From NCBI GenBank assembly GCA_023266795.1, contig JAHFPI010000068.1:1-9066 (forward strand): 9,066 nt of DNA, written 5' to 3'. Each line of letters opens with the position of its first letter. Positions within the stretch are counted from its first letter, which is position 1. This DNA comes from Rhodospirillales bacterium. GTDB taxonomy: Bacteria > Pseudomonadota > Alphaproteobacteria > Micavibrionales > UBA2020. Shown piece after piece: positions 1 through 7,714 of the stretch. The notes beneath the pieces were generated by a model. It saw only the letters and a list, made by a program, of their open reading frames with translations, had not been told where the DNA came from and did not search any database. The position numbers were made by a program, and so were the translations under genes.

Positions 1-3213
<3,213 letters not shown>

Positions 3214-3235
3214 CAAAACCAAGGGTTCTTAACAG

Positions 3236-3712
3236 ATGACAGCCAAATTCCCGATAACCCTGACTGGTTTTAACCAGCTTCAGGAAGAAATCAGAGTCCT
3301 CAAAACCGTTGACCGCCCCGCGATCATCCAGGCGATAGCCGAAGCGCGCGATCACGGCGACCTGTCCGAGAACGCGGAATACCACGCCGCCCGCGAACGC
3401 CAGAGCTTTATCGAAGGCCGCCTGTCCGAGCTGGAGGACAAGCTTTCCCGTGTCGACGTTATCGACCCAGCGAAAATGACCGGCAATATTATCAAGTTCG
3501 GCGCTACTGTGGAAGTGATAGATGCGGACACTGAACATGAGCACGTCTACCAGATTGTCGGTGAATATGAGTCAAACTTTGAAAAAGGCAAGCTCGCCTT
3601 CACCGCCCCCCTCTCCCGCGCCCTGATCGGCAAAACCGTCGGCGACACCGTCGAAGTCCACACCCCGAAGGGTGCGAAGGCTTATGAGGTGGTTAAGGTG
3701 GGGTATAAATAA
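3236..3712 (+). CDS. greA: Transcription elongation factor GreA
   Basis: GreA enters the secondary channel of backtracked RNA polymerase and stimulates cleavage of the extruded transcript 3' end. The 158-residue length matches E. coli GreA. The N-terminal coiled-coil hairpin (residues about 8-76) carries the tip motif ARDHGDLSENAEYHAARE, with the acidic pair Asp42 and Glu45 equivalent to E. coli Asp41 and Glu44. The C-terminal FKBP-like domain includes VIKFGATVEV-like residues, SPLSRALIGK-like residues (here APLSRALIGK) and the terminal EVVKVGYK. The ATG is supported by AAGGG at 3221-3225, ten bases upstream. It follows carB by only 22 bp with no terminator-like hairpin between them, so co-transcription is likely; a car-greA cluster is common in Proteobacteria. 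GreA is preferred over GreB on length and sequence. Codon use matches carB. Confidence 0.97.
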   Translation: MTAKFPITLTGFNQLQEEIRVLKTVDRPAIIQAIAEARDHGDLSENAEYHAARERQSFIEGRLSELEDKLSRVDVIDPAKMTGNIIKFGATVEVIDADTEHEHVYQIVGEYESNFEKGKLAFTAPLSRALIGKTVGDTVEVHTPKGAKAYEVVKVGYK

Positions 3713-3719
3713 CGGCTTA

Positions 3720-4397
3720 ATGGAAAATGCCTTTAAAGTAATAACCCCTGAGATTCTTAATAAATATGTTACTGGAAAGCAGCCGTGGGATTTGGGGAAC
3801 GAAACCTTATATGAACTGTGCCGCCGACATCCTGGACATGCAAATGATCAGGAAATTATCGCAAAAATTTGGCTCATTGGCAGAGCGTACGCAGCGGCGA
3901 TAGAGCGCCGGAAACAAAAGCCAGATGATTTCATAGGAGACGATTTTTACACCAAAAAAGTTGAACCGCAGATAAGCGATTCGCCCATTGATGAATGGTT
4001 TTCTGTGTTAAAAGACATCAAGGATGTAAACGAAGAAAATTTAACTTCACTTCTGGATACTCATTTTAAACTCATGAATCTTTTTAAAGACATCAGCGGC
4101 CTTGAAAAAAGGTCACTGGCTTCAAAATATTTGCACTTCCATTTTCGAGACCTGTTTTTCATTTTTGACAGCCGCGCTGTCGCGGCTATTCAAAAATTAT
4201 CCGGCAAAATTGAACGCACCGGCCATTACGCCGTGAAGGTAGATGATGAATACCGAAAATTCTGCGAAAAATGCCTGCAAGTCCGTAGGCATATTGAAGA
4301 AAACTATGGCCAAAGATTGACGCCTCGGCAATTGGACAACCTATTGCTTTATATAGCCGACGATAGCTTTAACCTGAAGTCAAATCCCCTGCCCTGA
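3720..4397 (+). CDS. Uncharacterised AT-rich 225-residue protein, probably horizontally acquired
   Basis: I do not recognise a named family. ATG at 3720 is chosen because it lies 7 bp after the greA stop and avoids the arginine/tryptophan-rich 16-residue extension (inside greA) that a start at 3672 would add. The ribosome binding site is weak (purine run AAGGTGGGG at 3695-3703, rather far). The soluble, mostly helical protein has no signal peptide or membrane segment. Conserved-looking blocks are WDLGNETLYELCRRHP (residues 23-38), IAKIWLIGRAYAAAIERR (47-64), SLASKYLHFHFRDLFFIFDSRA (132-153, written here in outline: SLASKYLHFH then FIFDSRA) and LTPRQLDNLLLYIA (200-213). A pattern like 'SK.LHF...P..F.I.DS' recurs in several poorly characterised DNA-associated families, some with helix-hairpin-helix glycosylase-like folds; this resemblance is from memory and only a hint. 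GC is about 41% by hand count (273 of 660 bases), far below greA and carB. Its 3' end overlaps gshA by 18 bp, tail to tail. Confidence 0.8.
   Translation: MENAFKVITPEILNKYVTGKQPWDLGNETLYELCRRHPGHANDQEIIAKIWLIGRAYAAAIERRKQKPDDFIGDDFYTKKVEPQISDSPIDEWFSVLKDIKDVNEENLTSLLDTHFKLMNLFKDISGLEKRSLASKYLHFHFRDLFFIFDSRAVAAIQKLSGKIERTGHYAVKVDDEYRKFCEKCLQVRRHIEENYGQRLTPRQLDNLLLYIADDSFNLKSNPLP
4170..4187. repeat. Perfect 7-bp inverted repeat (GC-rich hairpin) inside the AT-rich gene
   Basis: AGCCGCG at 4170-4176 and CGCGGCT at 4181-4187 are perfect inverted copies around a CTGT loop. A second, mutually exclusive stem is also possible: ACAGC at 4168-4172 with GCTGT at 4176-4180. Neither strand has a U-tract directly after the stem, so it does not look like an intrinsic terminator. 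It encodes part of the DSRAVAAI segment of the unknown protein, so the repeat may simply be a by-product of coding. Confidence 0.5.
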
Positions 4398-5846
4398 CGG
4401 CGCGATGGGAATGGGCGGGATAGGGGTGGAACTTGCCTGCTTGAAAACCGACGGGTTGTTTGCGTAGCTCTGTTCTTCGAACACCTTGTTGATGTCGCCC
4501 TTCCATGCGCCGTGGAAGCGGGCCAGCAGGCGCTGCGCCCAGTTCAGACCGGTGCGGGCGATTTCGTGCAGGGGCGCCAGATAAATGCTTTCGTCATTGC
4601 CTTTCGCATCCCTGATATTCCGGCGCTTGAGTCCGGAATCCGACAGGGCGAGGCAATTTTTCGCCAGATCCTGCACGGTCGTGCCCATGAAGGGCGTCTG
4701 CAAACCTGTTCGCGGCGTCTGGGTGCGCAGGTATTCGCGGTCTTCATCCGTCCAGCTGCACACCATCTCGTAAGCCGCATCCAGCGACGTCTTGTCGTAG
4801 AGGATTCCCACCCAGAACGCCGGCAGCGCCTTGAGCATCTCGGCGGGGCCGGTGTCGGCGCCGCGCATTTCGAGGAAACGGCGCAGGCGCACTTCCGGCC
4901 AGATGGTGTTGAGGTGGTTTTCCCAATCCGCCATGGTGGCTTTGCGCCCCGGGCAGGCTTCCAGTTTTCCTTCCATGAAGTCGCTGAACTTCGCGCCTTT
5001 CACGTCGATGAAAACGCCGTCCTTGTAAATGCCCATCAGCGGCATATCCATGGCGTAATCGACGAATTTTTCAAACCCGAAATCTTTTTCAAAAGCCACC
5101 GGCAGCATGAATCCGTAGCGCCCGCCCATGTAATTGTGGATCACCTGACTGCGGTAGCTCTGGTAACCGCTGGGTTTCCCCTCGCTGAAGGGGGAATTGG
5201 CGAACAGCGCGGCGACGATCGGCTGCAGGCACAGCGCCACCCGCAGCTTCTTCACCATATCCTCCTCGGATTCATAGCCCAGATTGACCTGCACCGCAGA
5301 GGTGCAATACATGCCATCCAGCCCGTGCGCAATTCTCTTCTGCTCGATATACTCGCGCCACGCGCGATAGCGGGATTTCGGTATGGACGGCATATCCCGG
5401 CCATTATGCGTCGGATGATAGCCCAGCGCCAACAGCCCGATATTAAGGGATTTGGCGACGGCGAGAGCCTCGCGGATATTATCATCCGTTTCCTGCGCGG
5501 TCTGGTGCACATCCTTCAGCGGCGCGCCGCCGGTTTCCATCTGCCCGCCCGGTTCCAGCGTCCAGTTCAGCCGGCCCTTCTGCAGGTCGATGATCTTGCC
5601 TTCTTCATAGCCGGCCTGCCAGCCGTGCTCTATCGACATCAGTTCCAGAAATTCCTTGATCCCCGGCGTGCCATCGCCGTTTTCGTAGGGGACGGGTTTA
5701 TTGCTGTCCAGATAAAACGGCGGCTTTTCATGCTCAATGCCGATCAGCTGCTTGTCAGCCGGCACGCAGCCCTGCAGGAACCAGGCAATCAGGTCGGCTT
5801 TGCTTTTGATCTCTATGTTGTTATCAAGCTGGCTCGGTTTTGACAT
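4380..5846 (-). CDS. gshA: Glutamate-cysteine ligase, plant/alphaproteobacterial type
   Basis: The enzyme joins L-glutamate and L-cysteine using ATP, giving gamma-glutamylcysteine, the first and usually rate-limiting step of glutathione synthesis in the cytoplasm. The 488 residues carry GCS2-family signatures: IGIEHEK (35-41, metal/glutamate site), LEPGGQMETGGAPL (97-110), VQVNLGYESEEDMV (185-198), ALFANSPFSEGKPSG (213-227), FGFEKFVDYAMDMPL (256-270) and VRLRRFLEMRGAD (319-331). ATG at 5846 is preferred; a TTG at 5882 would add 12 residues but neither start has a well-placed ribosome binding site. The motif normally read as G-T-EHEK-F-G-F is here G-I-EHEK-P-P-F, so this is a divergent member. 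The C-terminus carries a Pro/Ile-rich tail (TPIPPIPIAPSGQGI) beyond the usual end of the family. It lies 135 bp downstream of rsmE on the same strand and has its own promoter-like sequence. EgtA-like use in ergothioneine synthesis is a less likely alternative. Confidence 0.92.
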   Translation of the reverse strand: MSKPSQLDNNIEIKSKADLIAWFLQGCVPADKQLIGIEHEKPPFYLDSNKPVPYENGDGTPGIKEFLELMSIEHGWQAGYEEGKIIDLQKGRLNWTLEPGGQMETGGAPLKDVHQTAQETDDNIREALAVAKSLNIGLLALGYHPTHNGRDMPSIPKSRYRAWREYIEQKRIAHGLDGMYCTSAVQVNLGYESEEDMVKKLRVALCLQPIVAALFANSPFSEGKPSGYQSYRSQVIHNYMGGRYGFMLPVAFEKDFGFEKFVDYAMDMPLMGIYKDGVFIDVKGAKFSDFMEGKLEACPGRKATMADWENHLNTIWPEVRLRRFLEMRGADTGPAEMLKALPAFWVGILYDKTSLDAAYEMVCSWTDEDREYLRTQTPRTGLQTPFMGTTVQDLAKNCLALSDSGLKRRNIRDAKGNDESIYLAPLHEIARTGLNWAQRLLARFHGAWKGDINKVFEEQSYANNPSVFKQASSTPIPPIPIAPSGQGI

Positions 5847-5931
5847 GTTCAGCGCTTTGGTTGTTCCTGTATTTACTGACAATCCAGTGTGGGCCGTTTC
5901 CCATCCTTTGGAAAGTCCCTGCGTGGAGGCC

Positions 5932-5940
5932 TGTGTATAA
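5932..5940 (-). promoter_or_regulatory. Match to DnaA-box consensus in the gshA leader
   Basis: The minus strand reads TTATACACA, a full match to TTATNCACA. It sits a few bases downstream of the predicted gshA transcription start (about 5944). It is a single copy; one such match is expected by chance roughly once per 30 kb, so it may be coincidental. DnaA binding here would be positioned to block or slow transcription, which is inference only. Confidence 0.3.
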
Positions 5941-5950
5941 CTATTGTAAT

Positions 5951-5979
5951 TTTATAACCTTCATTTACTATTATGTCAA
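5951..5979 (-). promoter_or_regulatory. Sigma70-type promoter for gshA
   Basis: On the minus strand TTGACA (5979-5974, perfect -35 consensus) is followed after exactly 17 bases by TATAAA (5956-5951, five of six to TATAAT). The -35 element begins two bases after the rsmE stop codon. The predicted start near 5944 leaves a leader of about 97 nt before the gshA ATG. No good terminator follows rsmE, so read-through from rsmE could add to this promoter. Strength is inferred from consensus match alone. Confidence 0.75.
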
Positions 5980-5981
5980 CG

Positions 5982-6719
5982 CTATTCGCCGAGCAGCTGA
6001 ACCCCCGCCAATGCAGCGATCAGCGCCGTTTCCGTCTTCAGAATGCGGGGCCCCAGAGACACAGGGGTAACATTCTTAAAATTGCTTATAAAATCAACCT
6101 CTTGAGAAGAAAACCCTCCCTCGGGGCCGATCAGGATAGCCAGAGGTTTTTGTGCCAGTTTCTTTGCCGCTCCCGCAAGGGAAACCGCCGCCGCCCTTTC
6201 AATGCAAAAAATGATGTTTCTCTTATAATCAAATGAATTTAAACATTTTTTTAAATCAGACAGCGGCTCGACCGTCATCACATCCAATCTCTCCGACTGC
6301 TCCGCCGCTTCGATGGCAATTGCCTGTAGCCGCTCCTGATTTATTTTATGCACCACAGTGTGCTCGCAGGTGACAGGAATGAACTTTGCGGCGCCGAGTT
6401 CGCAGGATTTTTCGATCATCAGGTCGAAGGCTTCTTTTTTGACCGGCGAAGCCAGCACCCAGACATACGGACTCTGTTTTTGTTCAAGCAATTGATGATC
6501 TAACTTAACTAATGCTTTCTTTTTATTAATCTCTGCCACGGTCGCCAGCCAGTCTCCGTCCTGCCCGTTAAACACGCGCAACGCATCGCCCGCTGATTTC
6601 CTCATAACGTTTCTTAAATAATGCGCCTGCCCCTCTGACAGGGATAAGTTTTTCCCCTGAATGAACGCCGCTTCAGGGACATATAGCCGGACGAGTCTTT
6701 TATAATCTTCTGCCTTCAA
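5982..6719 (-). CDS. rsmE: 16S rRNA (uracil-1498-N3)-methyltransferase
   Basis: RsmE uses S-adenosylmethionine to methylate N3 of U1498 in 16S rRNA of the 30S subunit, near the decoding site. The 245 residues match the usual length. The N-terminal PUA-like RNA-binding domain starts at RLVRLYVPE (about residues 8-75, including HYLRNVMRKSAGD). The SPOUT catalytic domain follows with VLASPVKKEAFDLMIEKSCE (88-107), AIAIEAAEQSERLD (133-146), ILIGPEGGFSSQE (195-207) and the knot motif SLGPRILKTETA (221-232). The start is a TTG at 6719: no ATG or GTG lies before conserved residues, and AAGGA on the minus strand (6733-6729) is nine bases upstream. Parts of the gene are AT-rich (about 30% GC in 6481-6540 by hand count). 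It is divergent from ubiA and upstream of gshA, with which it may share transcripts. Confidence 0.96.
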   Translation of the reverse strand: MKAEDYKRLVRLYVPEAAFIQGKNLSLSEGQAHYLRNVMRKSAGDALRVFNGQDGDWLATVAEINKKKALVKLDHQLLEQKQSPYVWVLASPVKKEAFDLMIEKSCELGAAKFIPVTCEHTVVHKINQERLQAIAIEAAEQSERLDVMTVEPLSDLKKCLNSFDYKRNIIFCIERAAAVSLAGAAKKLAQKPLAILIGPEGGFSSQEVDFISNFKNVTPVSLGPRILKTETALIAALAGVQLLGE

Positions 6720-6728
6720 AATAGTGTG

Positions 6729-6733
6729 TCCTT
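6729..6733 (-). promoter_or_regulatory. Ribosome binding site deciding the TTG start of rsmE
   Basis: AAGGA on the minus strand lies nine bases before the TTG at 6719-6717. This spacing supports TTG initiation, since the first in-frame ATG falls at residue 39, inside the conserved RNA-binding domain. The site overlaps the predicted -35 box of the divergent ubiA promoter on the other strand. Confidence 0.7.
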
Positions 6734-6759
6734 GCGACTTTCCATCGGATGTTTATGAT
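6732..6759 (+). promoter_or_regulatory. Possible sigma70-type promoter for ubiA
   Basis: TTGCGA (6732-6737, four of six to the -35 consensus) and TATGAT (6754-6759, five of six to the -10) are separated by 16 bases. Transcription would begin near 6766, about 35 nt before the ubiA ATG. It lies in the 81-bp divergent gap between rsmE and ubiA. I found no comparably good promoter facing rsmE. Confidence 0.5.
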
Positions 6760-6800
6760 TACAAACAAGAGACTACTGCATAACAGGATAAAATAAAACC

Positions 6801-7700
6801 ATGGCCTCGGATATTAACCTCGCCCAGCTTATTTTCAGAAAAGCGCCTCCCTCCTGGCATCCTTACATCAAATTGTCCCGGATCGACCGGCCCATCGGCA
6901 TCTGGCTCCTGCTGTTCCCCTGCTGGTGGAGTATCCTTCTGGGCAGCGGCGGCGCGGCGAATATGTCTCTGGAAACATGGAAAACGCTGGCGCTATTTGC
7001 TCTGGGCGCGGTTTTAATGCGTAGCGCCGGATGTATCGTCAATGACCTGTGGGACCGCAAGCTGGACGCATCCGTCGACAGGACCAGCGCCCGCCCCCTT
7101 GCCTCAGGAGAGATAACCGTTCCACATGCGCTGCGGTTTCTTGTCGCCCTGCTCATCCTGAGTTTGGTCGTGCTGGTCAACCTGCCAAATATGGTGATTG
7201 TCCTTGGCGTTCTTTCATTGGGGCTGGTTGCCGCTTATCCGGCGATGAAAAGGCTGACATGGGTGCCGCAACTCTTTCTGGGCTTTACCTTTAACTGGGG
7301 CGCGCTGATGGGCTGGGCCGCCGTCACCGGCGGTCTGTCAAAGGCCAGCCTGCTGCTCTACGTCAGCGGAATTCTCTGGACGCTCGGCTACGACACCATT
7401 TACGCCCATCAGGATAAGGAAGACGACATCCGGATCGGCATAAAATCCACCGCCCGGCTCTTCGGAAAAAACAGCCCGATTTTTGTGGCTGTTTTCTACG
7501 GCCTCGCGCTGATTTTTCTGGTGATGGCGAAATATGCGGCTACGCCCGCCCTGCTGACCCCGCTGCTCTCGGCATTTCCCGCCGGACAGCTCATCTGGCA
7601 GATAAGAACCTGGGATATGGACGACCCGCAATCCTGCCTCAGAATCTTCAAATCCAATCAGGTTTACGGCTGGCTGGCGCTGCTGCTGCTGGCTGTTTAA
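6801..7700 (+). CDS. ubiA: 4-hydroxybenzoate polyprenyltransferase
   Basis: UbiA attaches the polyprenyl chain to 4-hydroxybenzoate in the inner membrane, the first committed step of the ubiquinone ring pathway. The 299 residues show the prenyltransferase family layout: amphipathic N-terminus with YIKLSRIDRPIGIWLLLFP (22-40), the first Mg-diphosphate motif NDLWDRKLDASVDRT (81-95) followed by SARPLASGEI (96-105), and the second acidic motif GYDTIYAHQDKEDD (196-209). About eight or nine hydrophobic membrane segments are visible, for example around 33-50, 62-80, 111-128, 130-147, 155-173, 182-197, 226-244 and 286-298. WGALMGWAAVTG between segments is typical of UbiA rather than of cytochrome or chlorophyll prenyltransferases. 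ATG at 6801 has AGGA at 6785-6788, twelve bases upstream. It is divergent from rsmE, and its stop lies only 14 bp from the stop of the convergent dehydrogenase gene. Confidence 0.96.
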   Translation: MASDINLAQLIFRKAPPSWHPYIKLSRIDRPIGIWLLLFPCWWSILLGSGGAANMSLETWKTLALFALGAVLMRSAGCIVNDLWDRKLDASVDRTSARPLASGEITVPHALRFLVALLILSLVVLVNLPNMVIVLGVLSLGLVAAYPAMKRLTWVPQLFLGFTFNWGALMGWAAVTGGLSKASLLLYVSGILWTLGYDTIYAHQDKEDDIRIGIKSTARLFGKNSPIFVAVFYGLALIFLVMAKYAATPALLTPLLSAFPAGQLIWQIRTWDMDDPQSCLRIFKSNQVYGWLALLLLAV

Positions 7701-7714
7701 AAAGAAAATACGCC

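Noticed and set aside
3672..3719. An upstream ATG extending the unknown gene by 16 residues into greA
   Set aside because: The extension (MRRLMRWLRWG...) is a shadow of greA codons, differs in composition from the rest of the protein and overlaps greA needlessly; ATG 3720 fits better.
4512..5843. A 443-codon open frame on the + strand, antisense to gshA
   Set aside because: It mirrors the gshA codons, starts at GTG, shows no family signature and is rich in His/Arg/Ala as expected from an antisense shadow of a GC-rich gene.
5840..6236. Short + strand frames spanning the gshA promoter and the end of rsmE
   Set aside because: They cross the promoter and overlap the conserved C-terminus of RsmE on the other strand; no ribosome binding site or conserved motif supports them.
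6740..6800. A promoter facing rsmE
   Set aside because: Candidate -10 boxes such as TAATCA have no acceptable -35 at 16-18 bp; I could not support one.
7701..7714. Possible bidirectional terminator between ubiA and the glutamate dehydrogenase gene
   Set aside because: The 14-bp gap is A-rich but no stem is visible in or directly around it.
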